Notes under the pieces: generated by a model | What the model was told of the DNA's origin: nothing | What the model saw: the letters and a program-made list of their open reading frames with translations, nothing else | The model's database searches: none | Origin: Bacillus_AD sp047238185 | GTDB taxonomy: Bacteria > Bacillota > Bacilli > Bacillales > DSM-1321 | Assembly (NCBI RefSeq): GCF_047238185.1 | Contig: NZ_JBDFMI010000006.1 | Coordinates: 1 to 64,000, forward strand | DNA: 64,000 nt | Reading direction: 5' to 3' | Translations under genes and position numbers: made by a program | Shown here: positions 13,745-23,063 of the stretch, piece after piece | How the letters are laid out: the number at the start of each line of letters is the position of its first letter | Numbering within the stretch: the first letter of the stretch is position 1

Positions 13745-14338
13745 ATGAATTTAATACCTACAGTTATTGAACAAACAAATCGCGGTGAACGTGCATATGA
13801 TATTTATTCACGCCTGTTGAAAGACCGCATCATTATGCTTGGCAGCCAAATTGATGATAATGTTGCCAACTCCATCGTAGCGCAGCTATTATTCTTGGAA
13901 GCTGAAAATCCGGATAAAGATATCACTATTTATATCAACAGCCCAGGCGGAAGCATAACAGCTGGTATGGCTATCTACGATACAATGCAATACATTAAGC
14001 CAAAAGTATCTACAATCTGCATCGGTATGGCTGCTTCAATGGGTGCATTCCTATTGGCTGCCGGCGAAAAAGGCAAGCGCTATGCTTTGCCAAGCAGTGA
14101 AGTCATGATTCACCAACCACTTGGCGGAGCTCAAGGCCAGGCTACAGAAATCGAGATCGCTGCACGCCGCATCCTTTACTTGCGCGACAAATTAAACAAA
14201 ATCTTGTCCGAGCGTACTGGACAGCCTCTTGAAACAATCGAAAAAGATACAGAGCGCGATAATTTCATGCCAGCAGAAAAAGCAATGGAATACGGCTTGA
14301 TCGATAAAGTTATCACACGCAATCAACTTGAAAAATAA
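13745..14338 (+). CDS. clpP: ATP-dependent Clp protease proteolytic subunit
   Basis: ClpP, the serine peptidase ring used by ClpC, ClpX and ClpE in protein quality control, competence and sporulation. At 197 residues it has the usual length. The catalytic Ser is in GMAASMGAFLL, His in VMIHQPLGGAQGQ and Asp in KDTERDNFM. The start at 13745 follows AAGGAGG; the longer frame from 13673 runs through the promoter and is not used. It is a single-gene unit under CtsR, closed by a strong terminator. Confidence 0.97.
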   Translation: MNLIPTVIEQTNRGERAYDIYSRLLKDRIIMLGSQIDDNVANSIVAQLLFLEAENPDKDITIYINSPGGSITAGMAIYDTMQYIKPKVSTICIGMAASMGAFLLAAGEKGKRYALPSSEVMIHQPLGGAQGQATEIEIAARRILYLRDKLNKILSERTGQPLETIEKDTERDNFMPAEKAMEYGLIDKVITRNQLEK

Positions 14339-14344
14339 GAACCT

Positions 14345-14376
14345 AAAAAACATGGAAAACCTTTTCCATGTTTTTT
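14345..14376. terminator. Bidirectional terminator between clpP and the MFS gene
   Basis: AAAAAACATGGAAAA and TTTTCCATGTTTTTT form a perfect 15-pair stem with a two-base loop. Confidence 0.85.
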
Positions 14377-14433
14377 CTTTTTCTATATCCTCCATCATCA
14401 CGTTTGTTTTCATACCTAATCGTGAAACCGAAC

Positions 14434-16044
14434 TTATTTTTTTTCAGGGATATTTCTAGTCCCAAATAAAAATAGGAAAACGATGATCCCCATGGCCAAT
14501 ACGCCCGCCTGAGTCGCTCTTTTTCTAGCATGTTCATTGATCTGGCTTAACGCAGTAACTTCCTGGGAGTTTTTAGCGATTGGCTGAACATATTCAGTAA
14601 ATGCTTGATTGGACATAAAATTGATATTTTTCAATTCAACTATTTTATCTTTTGTTTGCTCGCCAATTAAGTTGGATTGTTTGATTTCCTGATGCATTAC
14701 ACCATTAAGGACAAATAGAAGCACCATTCCTAATACCGCAACCCCAACCGCTTGCCCCACGTCCCTAGCTGCAATTTGAAATCCGCTTGACTGCTGGGCA
14801 TCACGTGGATTTACGGCTGTAGCCACTATATCGGAAGCCTGGGATGAAACTAGTCCAAGTCCGCTTCCCATCATAAACAAACCTATATATAAAGTTACAA
14901 AAACTCCGTTATTTTCAAGAGACATTGAAAGGATAATTGTTGAAAGGGCAGCAATGATAATACCGCTGCGGCAAATCCATTTTGGAGAAGCCTTTGGCCA
15001 ATAGCGTGGAAGGCCGATAGACAAAGCGATCATCGGAAAAGCCATTGATACGACTGCTAAACCCGTTGTTGTTGAGTTAAAGCCTCCCACTAATTGCAGA
15101 TACGTATTGATTAATATACCTTCCCCTCCCAGGATCAAGAAAAGCATGCCTTGCAGCATGGAACCATCGCGCACCTGAGGGGTTTTCAAAAAGGACTGTG
15201 GAATTAAGGCTGAGCCACGTTTCAATTCTATACGTTTTTCAACGGGAACCAGCAAGCATAAAATGGCTGCACCAAACAAGCACATAGGTATAGACGGAGA
15301 TATCCCGAATACAGTGAATGGAGCATCCAAAGGTTCTATAATGCCCCATGAAGAACATTTTGAAATAGATATAATGATAAAAAAGAGGCCTGCCGCTGTC
15401 ATGGAAGCACCTACATAATCCATCTTGGCCTTCTCTGCAGTCCGTTTACTGTTCGGGATGACATAGGATGCAAAAACAACCAAAATAAAGTATACAGCCA
15501 TACAACCAAAAGCAAATCTCCATCCTAATGAATCAATTAATACACCTGCAAGGATAGGCCCTATACATAACCCTATACCAGCAGCTGCTCCAGCCGCACC
15601 AAAAGCGATAGCACGCTCATTCCCTTTATAAATCGTTGGAATTAATCCTAATACAGAAGGAATCATTAAGCTTGCACCTAATCCAATTGTAAGGCGGCCT
15701 CCCCATGTAAGAACTTCAATCGTAGGCGATATAGCGACAACCAACTCTCCCAATGCACAAAGCATTGCCCCTATGCGGAAAATTCTTTTCCACCCTATAA
15801 TGATCCCAAGCATTCCGCCGATAATGACGAAGCTTCCCGCACATAAAGAATAGACTGTATTTGCTAATTGGACTTCACCGATTGTAGCATGCAGAGAATC
15901 TACAAAGGATGAGGTCGCTACAAGAAGTATAGCATTATCCCCTGATGTTCCTATTTGAGCCATCATCAATACGATTAAAGCGGCCCATTGGAACTTACTG
16001 CTGGTTTTTGAAGTTACTTGATTCCTTATCATAGTTGATTCCAT
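14434..16044 (-). CDS. MFS transporter, DHA2/14-helix family
   Basis: A 536-residue integral membrane protein with about 14 hydrophobic helices, the DHA2 (EmrB/QacA) pattern. Motif A-like GGMLGIIIGWKR lies between helices 2 and 3 and motif C-like GAAAGIGLCIGPILAGVL in helix 5. An extended polar stretch (about residues 455-500) separates the last two helices. It is a paralogue of the product of 17984-19606; both carry AALIVLMMAQIGTSGDNAIL and SSQ..(D/N)IVA.AVN.RDAQQS. The substrate is unknown; the nearby amidohydrolase suggests uptake or export of its substrate or product. The ribosome site is CAGGTGAATAATT. Confidence 0.85.
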   Translation of the reverse strand: MESTMIRNQVTSKTSSKFQWAALIVLMMAQIGTSGDNAILLVATSSFVDSLHATIGEVQLANTVYSLCAGSFVIIGGMLGIIIGWKRIFRIGAMLCALGELVVAISPTIEVLTWGGRLTIGLGASLMIPSVLGLIPTIYKGNERAIAFGAAGAAAGIGLCIGPILAGVLIDSLGWRFAFGCMAVYFILVVFASYVIPNSKRTAEKAKMDYVGASMTAAGLFFIIISISKCSSWGIIEPLDAPFTVFGISPSIPMCLFGAAILCLLVPVEKRIELKRGSALIPQSFLKTPQVRDGSMLQGMLFLILGGEGILINTYLQLVGGFNSTTTGLAVVSMAFPMIALSIGLPRYWPKASPKWICRSGIIIAALSTIILSMSLENNGVFVTLYIGLFMMGSGLGLVSSQASDIVATAVNPRDAQQSSGFQIAARDVGQAVGVAVLGMVLLFVLNGVMHQEIKQSNLIGEQTKDKIVELKNINFMSNQAFTEYVQPIAKNSQEVTALSQINEHARKRATQAGVLAMGIIVFLFLFGTRNIPEKK

Positions 16045-16084
16045 AATTATTCACCTGATTCTGATTAGGGTGTTTTCATATTTT

Positions 16085-16133
16085 CAAATAGTGTTGAACG
16101 ATTGCCCATTCCACAATCGTTCAACACTATTTG
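16085..16133. repeat. 20-base perfect inverted repeat upstream of the MFS gene
   Basis: CAAATAGTGTTGAACGATTG and its exact complement are separated by nine bases. There is no T tract on either side, so it is not a standard terminator. It sits in the 5' leader of the MFS gene at 14434-16044. Confidence 0.7.
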
Positions 16134-16226
16134 GATAAAATGCAGGATTTTTCATGTCTTCTTAAGGCTGCTTTCTAACGTATTCTTATTTTCCATGGGA
16201 CCCTGAAATTCATCTTACGCCCAGTG

Positions 16227-16258
16227 AAAACGGCTTCACTCAGGAAAACAGCCTTTTT
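16227..16258 (-). terminator. Probable terminator of the amidohydrolase gene
   Basis: AAAACGGCT and AGCCTTTT pair with one bulge and are followed by T-rich sequence on the + strand and by TTTTC on the - strand. It is a weak stem. Confidence 0.4.
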
Positions 16259-16276
16259 TCATTATGTTTACAGGTT

Positions 16277-17953
16277 TCAGGAAAAAGGAACTTCTTTACC
16301 ATCCATCACTAAATGTTTTACGGGTTGCTTCAATAAATCTGCATCACCATTCATGAAATCGTTGTCAAACACAACAAAGGATGCTCTCTTATTTGGCTCA
16401 AGGCTGCCAAATTGGTCCTCATTTCTATTTTGCTTTGCCGCTTCTATCGTGATAGCCTTTAAGCCAGATTGAACATCAATACATTGCGACGGATCATCAT
16501 TAATCAAATGATCATTTATATCGCGGCGTGTCACAGCTTTATAGACTTCATATAATGGCGTTGTAGGATTATTCATTGCATCGCTGTGAAAGGATAAATG
16601 GAAATGCTCACTGTCATCCAGTACGTCCTTTAAGCGCAAAAACTCTTTTGTAAGAAACTTATCGGGATACAAACCTGCTTCCTTCCATTTATTCCAGACA
16701 TCCATATAGCGTGGAAGAGCAGAAATTTGCAAATGTAAATCGCTTTCTTTTACAAACTGGAAGAATTCATCATCTTCAAAAGCAAAGTGCTGAATGGATG
16801 CAATATAATCTTCACGTGGATAAAGCTCCAATAGTTCTTTGATTTTTTTAGCAAAGGTTATTTGAGATTCATCCCCCTGGGAGTGTACATAGAAATCATA
16901 CCCGTTTTCCCAGTATCTCTTAACGTCATTCACAAAAGTGTCGATATCATGGTTGAGAAATTTATAATTCCAATCATCGCTGTAACCATTTGTCAACGGT
17001 TCTGAAAGCTTTATTTGATGGTCAATGACCGCGCCGTCAAAAAAGAATTTCAGAGCCTTCATGAATTTGAAATTTTCATGATCATATTTTTTCAATAGAC
17101 TTTGGATTTCTTCAAATGTTTTATCAGCATCATTTTCATTTCTAATTAAAGAATTTTGGAAGTTAATCAAGAATGAAACATGCACCGGATATTCATTTGT
17201 CGCAAGCTTAGTGTAAAAATCCAGTTCAGGATATAAACCTGCAGACGCTCCTCCCATATATTCGGATACAGCAATGACACCATGGATTTTAGCGTTTTCT
17301 AAAAATTTCTTCCGTCCTTCCTCAAGCACCTCTGGTGTATTTACTTGTTGATAGAAGCTTCCCATAAACGGCATATAGGCAGCTTCCGTGAACACCCCAT
17401 TATAATCCCCATCTTCATTTAACCCGCAGCCATACGTATTTTTATCCCTTTGATCAAAACCGAATTTTTTCATCCCAACTGTATTGAAGATGGCGCCATG
17501 TCCTGTACTATGCAATAAGACAACAGGGGCATCAGGCATCATTTCATCCAATTCTTTGCGGGTGATCTCTCCATGATATTGCTTATTATAGCCGTAAAAT
17601 ATATAGTTCTCCCGGCCGCCTTCCGCGAATGACTCCTTCAATCGCTTCATCATTTCATCATGGGAAAGGCATGCTGGATAATGGCCATATTTCCCAAAGT
17701 CCCACTTTTTAAAATCAATCAACGGCCCCGCCCCAAAAACAATACTGGAAAAAATGCCGTGGCAATGTGGTTCAACAAACCCCGGATATATATATTGCTC
17801 ACTGTATGAGTAATCAACCTCCCCTTCATATTTTGTCAATAACTCATCAAAGTCCCCAACTTCCACAACCTTTCCCTCATTCATTACCAAACCAGTTCCT
17901 GTCGTAAAATCAGCATCGACCGTATATATTTTTTTTGCTTTCACTATTTTCAT
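16277..17953 (-). CDS. Amidohydrolase family protein (YtcJ-like)
   Basis: A 558-residue metal-dependent hydrolase. The N-terminal beta-sandwich (KKIYTVDADFTTGTGLVMNE) is followed by the first metal ligands in YPGFVEPHCHG (H-x-H). Later sites are KFFFDGAVIDHQIK, YVHSQGD, IQHFAFED and SFHSDAMNNP. The C-terminus has QNRNEDQFGSLEPNKRASFV, the repeated beta-sandwich signature. YtcJ-like enzymes hydrolyse C-N bonds of amides or formamides of unknown nature. The gene lies 30 bases behind one MFS gene and in front of another and is probably co-transcribed with the first. AGGAGGGG precedes the ATG. Confidence 0.85.
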   Translation of the reverse strand: MKIVKAKKIYTVDADFTTGTGLVMNEGKVVEVGDFDELLTKYEGEVDYSYSEQYIYPGFVEPHCHGIFSSIVFGAGPLIDFKKWDFGKYGHYPACLSHDEMMKRLKESFAEGGRENYIFYGYNKQYHGEITRKELDEMMPDAPVVLLHSTGHGAIFNTVGMKKFGFDQRDKNTYGCGLNEDGDYNGVFTEAAYMPFMGSFYQQVNTPEVLEEGRKKFLENAKIHGVIAVSEYMGGASAGLYPELDFYTKLATNEYPVHVSFLINFQNSLIRNENDADKTFEEIQSLLKKYDHENFKFMKALKFFFDGAVIDHQIKLSEPLTNGYSDDWNYKFLNHDIDTFVNDVKRYWENGYDFYVHSQGDESQITFAKKIKELLELYPREDYIASIQHFAFEDDEFFQFVKESDLHLQISALPRYMDVWNKWKEAGLYPDKFLTKEFLRLKDVLDDSEHFHLSFHSDAMNNPTTPLYEVYKAVTRRDINDHLINDDPSQCIDVQSGLKAITIEAAKQNRNEDQFGSLEPNKRASFVVFDNDFMNGDADLLKQPVKHLVMDGKEVPFS

Positions 17954-17983
17954 ATGAACCCCTCCTATATTGTTGTGATTATT

Positions 17984-19606
17984 TTAAGACAACTTATCAG
18001 GAACATTTTTTGTGCCGAATAAGAATAATAGTGTTAAAATCCCCATTACATATAACGCCATTTTAGTAGAGTTCTTTCTGGCATTCGCATTCATATCTGT
18101 TAGCTGATTCAATTCTGTTTTATTCTTCACAATCGGATTCATCATTTGTTTAAAATTAGAATCACTCACAAAACTGAATGAACTTTGCTGCGTTAAATGC
18201 GACTTAGTCGCAGCTGACAAGGAAGATTGATCGTTGACTTGAGAATGCATGGCACTTGACATGGAAAACAGCATCACCATACCAAGAATAGCCACACCGA
18301 TTGCCTGTCCAACGTTTCTTGAAGTGGCCTGAATGCCTCCAGATTGCTGGGCATCACGGCTATTGACTGCATCGGCAACGATATTGGAGTTTTGAGATGA
18401 AACCAATCCTTGTCCTGTTCCGAAGATGAATAATCCAATATACATCAAGACTGAGACTCCATCATTCTTTAATGACATTGCCATTGGTATAACAGCAATA
18501 CCTGCTAATAATATGCCTAATCGCATCACTTTTTTAGGAGAAGCTTTCGGGAAATATTTAGGCATACCCATTGAAAATAAAAACATTGGCAATCCCATTG
18601 CAATCATCGCAACACCCGTTTTTAATGCATTGAATCCCCCAACAATTTGTAAATACGGATTGACTACCATAACGGCGCCGCCAAGACATAAGAACAACAT
18701 AGCTGATCCATACAAACCATTTCTTACCTGTGGTGTTGATAAAAATGACCGAGGAATTAGTGCACAGCCATTTTTCTCTTCAATCTTCCGCTCTACAGGC
18801 ACTAAAATAATTAATATGACTAAACCCAAAATGGCCATCGGTAAAGCTGGTGAAATGCCAAAAATAGTAATCGGTGCATTTATCGGGCTAATCAATCCCC
18901 ATGTTGAAATTTTGGATATCCCTATTAATAGTAAGAATAACCCTATTGCCGCAATAATCGTTCCTACATAATCCATTTTTAATTTACTTGTTGCCTTTTC
19001 GACTTTTGGTACCAGCAATGATCCAGCCAAAACGATAGCGAAGTAAATAGCCAGGCATCCAAACGCTACTCTCCAGCCTGCAGTGTCGATCAGTAGTCCA
19101 GCAACTATAGGCCCCATGGCAGAAGCTATTCCTGTCGCGGCACCAATGGCGCCAAATGCTAACGCTCTATCTTTTCCTTTATAGATGCCCGCTATTAATC
19201 CCAATACAGAAGGAATCATTAGGCTGGCTCCAATGCCGACGAATAATCGCCCTCCCCATGTAAACATAAGGATGGAAGGTGAAAGTGATAACGCTAACTC
19301 GCCAAGCATACATAAAGTTGCTCCTATTTGAAAATTTCGTTTCCATCCAATAATGATTCCTAGCATTCCTCCCACAACCATGAAACAGCCAGCGCATAAT
19401 GAATACACCATATTTGCCAACTGTATGTCATTCATTGAAGCATTTAATGTTTTAATCAATGATGCTGTTGCTACACCTAAAATGGCATTATCACCTGATG
19501 TCCCAATTTGGGCCATCATCAACACAATCAATGCACCCCATAAAAAATGTGCCTTCACACCCGTTTCTTCTTGCTTTAAAATTACCGCACTATTTATTTG
19601 TTCCAT
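17984..19606 (-). CDS. MFS transporter, DHA2/14-helix family, second paralogue
   Basis: A 540-residue, 14-helix transporter closely related to the one at 14434-16044 (shared FLWGALIVLMMAQIGTSGDN, AGCFMVVGGMLGIIIGWKR, LMIPSVLGLI, SSQNSNIVADAVNSRDAQQS). The start at 19606 follows AAGGAGGAG; the frame's earlier ATG at 19648 abuts the terminator hairpin and is unlikely. It is first in the order MFS, amidohydrolase, MFS and lies just after the PRD-type regulator. The substrate is not identifiable from sequence. Confidence 0.85.
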   Translation of the reverse strand: MEQINSAVILKQEETGVKAHFLWGALIVLMMAQIGTSGDNAILGVATASLIKTLNASMNDIQLANMVYSLCAGCFMVVGGMLGIIIGWKRNFQIGATLCMLGELALSLSPSILMFTWGGRLFVGIGASLMIPSVLGLIAGIYKGKDRALAFGAIGAATGIASAMGPIVAGLLIDTAGWRVAFGCLAIYFAIVLAGSLLVPKVEKATSKLKMDYVGTIIAAIGLFLLLIGISKISTWGLISPINAPITIFGISPALPMAILGLVILIILVPVERKIEEKNGCALIPRSFLSTPQVRNGLYGSAMLFLCLGGAVMVVNPYLQIVGGFNALKTGVAMIAMGLPMFLFSMGMPKYFPKASPKKVMRLGILLAGIAVIPMAMSLKNDGVSVLMYIGLFIFGTGQGLVSSQNSNIVADAVNSRDAQQSGGIQATSRNVGQAIGVAILGMVMLFSMSSAMHSQVNDQSSLSAATKSHLTQQSSFSFVSDSNFKQMMNPIVKNKTELNQLTDMNANARKNSTKMALYVMGILTLLFLFGTKNVPDKLS

Positions 19607-19651
19607 TCTTAACTCCTCCTTCCATAAAGAAGTATAATCCTGAAACATAAG

Positions 19652-19701
19652 AAAAACGGGACGAAAATTACCGTTGTTGCGGTAATTTTCGTCCCGTTTT
19701 T
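19652..19701. terminator. Strong terminator hairpin after the PRD regulator gene
   Basis: A 22-pair perfect stem (AAAAACGGGACGAAAATTAC start) with a six-base loop and T tracts on both strands. It lies two bases from the stop of the regulator gene and 45 bases before the MFS start, so transcription into the MFS gene needs either read-through or a promoter in this short gap. Confidence 0.8.
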
Positions 19702-19703
19702 GT

Positions 19704-21647
19704 TCAATTTTTATACATATTTATTATAGATCGATGGATACTCTCTTTATCTTGAATCAAATAACCCTCATTCAAGAATAAATTTCTTAACGCATCATTT
19801 ATTTGGGCGTCCGTTCGCAGTTCACCCAATAGTTGAATGAAATGTCCAAATTCATTGCAGAACTTTTCATAATGTCTATCTGTCTCCGTAGATGCAATAA
19901 AAAAGACAGCAAATTTAATTTTAAGCTCCTCTAAATAAACGGAGTTCTTAAACTCGACAATATCGACTCTCGTTTTTAAAACACAGGATTGTTCTCCAAT
20001 AATTAAGAGAATTCTTTCGCCAACCAAATATCGATTTTTCTCTAAAACCTTAATAGCCGTTTTTTTGAAATTTTCCGTGATAGCACCGACTGATTCCAAA
20101 GTATGGCTATACCGTTCAACCACTTCCTCTACTGTATTCAATTTTACTGTTAATGCTGAATAATAACAGTTTTGCCGAAGCAGTGAAAACGGATTTTTAT
20201 TCTTTTGCACTTCCATCATATAGAGATATATTTTCATTAAATCTTCTTTTTCAAGATAGGGAGAGACGACCAACATTCTCTCTTCATATTGCGGCAAATA
20301 TGTAAAGGCGATAATAAAGTCAAATGGCTCTTCTATATGAGACAAATCTGAATCTCTTATCACATCAATAATCCTAATATTATTAAAATTCTTTTCAATC
20401 TTCTTTTGAATATACAAACTTTGGTTATAACTAAATGAAGAAACAACCAATACACGCTGTTGGCGATCTTCACTGTCTTCCAAACGGTTTAATCCTTCAT
20501 AAACTGCTGCAATATAATAGGTAAAATGGGCAATTTCCATTTCATTGAATTGGTAAACACTGAATAATTCATCATACAGCATGATATCCGACAAAATGGA
20601 ATGGATGAACCAAAATCTCCTTCTTACTTCATAGCATTCCGGATTGTAAATTTGAAAACCATTCTTCGTTCTGTTTATTGATGTCAGCATTTGGGCTTTT
20701 AGTCCAAATAGTACCTCTTTATCATCCTCCACACAAAGGCCAATGCGTGTATTCAGCAAATATAATAATCGGTCAACCAATAGATTAGCCTGCTTATCTT
20801 CTATCATTTGCTTAGGTTCCCTAAGAGAAAAATATTTGGTTCCCGACTTAGTTAGTTCTGAAAATGTATACAATTCGAGTATTGATAAGTTAACACTAAA
20901 AATAGAATCGATTCTCTCTTTAAATTTATAAAAATAAGGATGTAATTCTTCCTCAGCACTCAACGAATCCTCTACTGGATGCCCTAATTTCAATCTCCTG
21001 ATCATTGTGTATATATACATGGTTGTTTGTTTTATAGCATTTTCAGTTAATCTAATATGTAGATTTCTTTCAAGCAATATAATTTCATCTTCAATCAATT
21101 CCTTGTATTCTCCGAGAAAATCAGAAACAAAATGATCATTCATCGCTTCGGTTGCCAATTCATAAAAATAATACTCAATGAAGAAACGAATATCCGTTTC
21201 TTTTCCAATTATGCTGATGAATTTGCCCATACTCATTTGTAGTCGATATAACTTTAATCTAGATCTAATTATTTTTAAATCAAGTTGAATGGTTTTTTTA
21301 GAAACATACAGTTTATCAGCTATAGATTGAACTGAATATTTTTTCGGATCCAATAGAAGCATATTGATGATCCGATAAAATCGTTCAAAATGAAGGGTGC
21401 CTTCTGCCACTAATTGATGCAAGACTTTATCCCGCTCTTTATCAGGATCTATGAAGGCAACTCCTTTCCCTGGAACTCTTTCGATATGGCATGCCGTCAT
21501 TTGCGCCAACCAGTAATCGATATCCTTTAAATCCGATCTGACTGTTTTTTCAGAACACTCCAGGTGAAAGGTAATTTCATTAATGGGAGTATATGTGCCT
21601 ATTCGATGAATCAAAAATTCTAAAAGTTGCTTTTTCCTGTTGTTCAT
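19704..21647 (-). CDS. PRD-domain transcriptional regulator (MtlR/LicR-like) with degenerate PTS sites
   Basis: A 647-residue regulator. Order: HTH_11 (about 5-60, LLEFLIHRIGTYTPINEITF), Mga-type HTH (about 85-140, SVQSIADKLYVSKKTIQLDL), two PRDs (about 180-400), an EIIB-like domain (about 415-500) and an EIIA-like domain (about 510-645). By eye, the usual PRD His residues are Tyr (YIYTMIRRL; HFTYYIAAV), the EIIB Cys is Ser (VLVVSSFSYNQS), and the EIIA active His is missing (LLIIGEQSC). The protein may thus have lost PTS control. It probably regulates the MFS-amidohydrolase-MFS block. The start at 21647 has GGAGG 12 bases upstream. Confidence 0.8.
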   Translation of the reverse strand: MNNRKKQLLEFLIHRIGTYTPINEITFHLECSEKTVRSDLKDIDYWLAQMTACHIERVPGKGVAFIDPDKERDKVLHQLVAEGTLHFERFYRIINMLLLDPKKYSVQSIADKLYVSKKTIQLDLKIIRSRLKLYRLQMSMGKFISIIGKETDIRFFIEYYFYELATEAMNDHFVSDFLGEYKELIEDEIILLERNLHIRLTENAIKQTTMYIYTMIRRLKLGHPVEDSLSAEEELHPYFYKFKERIDSIFSVNLSILELYTFSELTKSGTKYFSLREPKQMIEDKQANLLVDRLLYLLNTRIGLCVEDDKEVLFGLKAQMLTSINRTKNGFQIYNPECYEVRRRFWFIHSILSDIMLYDELFSVYQFNEMEIAHFTYYIAAVYEGLNRLEDSEDRQQRVLVVSSFSYNQSLYIQKKIEKNFNNIRIIDVIRDSDLSHIEEPFDFIIAFTYLPQYEERMLVVSPYLEKEDLMKIYLYMMEVQKNKNPFSLLRQNCYYSALTVKLNTVEEVVERYSHTLESVGAITENFKKTAIKVLEKNRYLVGERILLIIGEQSCVLKTRVDIVEFKNSVYLEELKIKFAVFFIASTETDRHYEKFCNEFGHFIQLLGELRTDAQINDALRNLFLNEGYLIQDKESIHRSIINMYKN

Positions 21648-21701
21648 CTCTTTGGGAATCCTCCATCCGTTCAGCTTATAGGGTGGGATACTGGCCATAA
21701 A

Positions 21702-21738
21702 AAAAGCCGTAGCACGATTTCAAAAAGAAATGTGCTAC
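21702..21738 (-). terminator. Terminator of the yvcI-crh operon
   Basis: On the - strand GTAGCAC and GTGCTAC pair (with further pairs inside) and are followed by GGCTTTTTTT. Confidence 0.75.
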
Positions 21739-21753
21739 AAACTATCAGAATAA

Positions 21754-22014
21754 TTATAACGTTGCTTTTCCAACAAACTCACTTAAATAGTCAACGGCAC
21801 GCTCTTCATCCTTGCCATCAGCGATTATTTTAATGACCGTTCCTGTACCGATCGCCAGGCTCATCAGACCCATAATGCTTTTAGCATTAACTTTCTTTCC
21901 ATCCTTTTCAAGGAAAACGTCACTTGAAAATTGTGTAGCTTCCTGAACAAAAATAGCCGCAGGCCGCGCTTGCAAACCTGTTTTAAGCTGTACCTCCACT
22001 TGCTTTTCTAACAT
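21754..22014 (-). CDS. crh: Catabolite repression HPr-like protein
   Basis: An 86-residue HPr paralogue. The catalytic His15 of HPr is replaced by Gln in LKTGLQARPAA, and the regulatory Ser46 is kept in NAKSIMGLMSLAIG. It is therefore not part of the PTS phosphate chain but is phosphorylated on Ser46 by HprK (encoded at 39266) and serves as a CcpA cofactor. It is last in the operon yvcI-rapZ-yvcK-whiA-crh, as in B. subtilis. Confidence 0.97.
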   Translation of the reverse strand: MLEKQVEVQLKTGLQARPAAIFVQEATQFSSDVFLEKDGKKVNAKSIMGLMSLAIGTGTVIKIIADGKDEERAVDYLSEFVGKATL

Positions 22015-22042
22015 TTCTCTTCTCTCTCCCTTTGACTATCGT

Positions 22043-22987
22043 TTAATGGATGGACCCACCAGCGCGGAGTTTAGCCGCAATCTCATCAATTTTACGCAAA
22101 CGATGATTAATCCCTGATTTACTGACTGTCCCCCCGGATACCATCTCTCCTAATTCTTTTAGAGTAACATCTTGATAAGCGACTCTCAACTCTGCAATCT
22201 CTCTCAATTTATCCGGCAAAACCGATAAACCGACCGTCTCTTCGATAAATTGGATATTCTCTACTTGCCTTAATGACGCGCCAATCGTTTTATTCAGATT
22301 GGCTGTTTCACAGTTCACAAGACGATTGACAGAATTCCGCATATCCCGCAATATACGTACATCCTCGAATCTCATTATGGCATTATTTGCACCCACAATG
22401 GCCAGAAATTCAGAAATTTTCTCTGCTTCCTTTAAATACGTAATAAAGCCTTTTTTTCTTTCGAGCGTCTTTGCCTTCAGATCAAATTGATTCATCAACT
22501 CGCAGAGGGCATCATTATGCTCCTTGTATTGCGAAAAAATTTCAAGATGGTAGGATGAGGTTTCCGGATTATTCACAGATCCTCCTGCCAGGAAAGCACC
22601 CCGCAAATAGGAGCGTTTACAGCATTTCTTCTTCACTAGTTCCGGAGAGATATCATGGATAATCGTAAAACCTTCACCTAGTATCTTCAAATCCATCAGA
22701 ATTTCCTGCGCTCTTTCAGAAAACCGGACAATATAAATGTTATTCTTTTTCAATTTCATCTTTTTACGGACAAGCAATTCAACATTCAAGTCGTAATTCT
22801 TTTTAAGCAGGGTGTAAATTCTCCTGGCTATTGCCGCATTTTCTGTCTGGACGTCTATCACCAGATTGCGGTTGGAGAAGGATAATGAGCCATTCATCCG
22901 GATTAAGGCAGACAGTTCTACTTTCGAACAGCAGTCTTTCAGCTCTAATGTTGTTAATTCTTTTTTTGTTTCAGAAGCAAATGACAC
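22043..22987 (-). CDS. whiA: DNA-binding protein WhiA
   Basis: A 314-residue WhiA (YvcL): an N-terminal degenerate LAGLIDADG homing-endonuclease fold (including CCKRSYLRGAFLAGGSVNNP) and a C-terminal HTH (LRVAYQDVTLKELGEMV, SGGTVSKSGINHRLRKI). It affects cell division and chromosome segregation in B. subtilis. The start codon is GTG after a GGGGGTGAG ribosome site. Confidence 0.97.
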   Translation of the reverse strand: MSFASETKKELTTLELKDCCSKVELSALIRMNGSLSFSNRNLVIDVQTENAAIARRIYTLLKKNYDLNVELLVRKKMKLKKNNIYIVRFSERAQEILMDLKILGEGFTIIHDISPELVKKKCCKRSYLRGAFLAGGSVNNPETSSYHLEIFSQYKEHNDALCELMNQFDLKAKTLERKKGFITYLKEAEKISEFLAIVGANNAIMRFEDVRILRDMRNSVNRLVNCETANLNKTIGASLRQVENIQFIEETVGLSVLPDKLREIAELRVAYQDVTLKELGEMVSGGTVSKSGINHRLRKIDEIAAKLRAGGSIH

Positions 22988-23063
22988 ATTCTCACCCCCT
23001 GTCTATTACATACGCATTCTATAAGGTAGGAAATGATACGGTATGATTAGCTTCCTTTAGTAT

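Noticed and set aside
16222..16239. AGTGAA-AACGGC-TTCACT palindrome resembling a cre site for CcpA
   Set aside because: One key position of the cre consensus is wrong, and the site lies at the end of a gene where a hairpin explains it as well.
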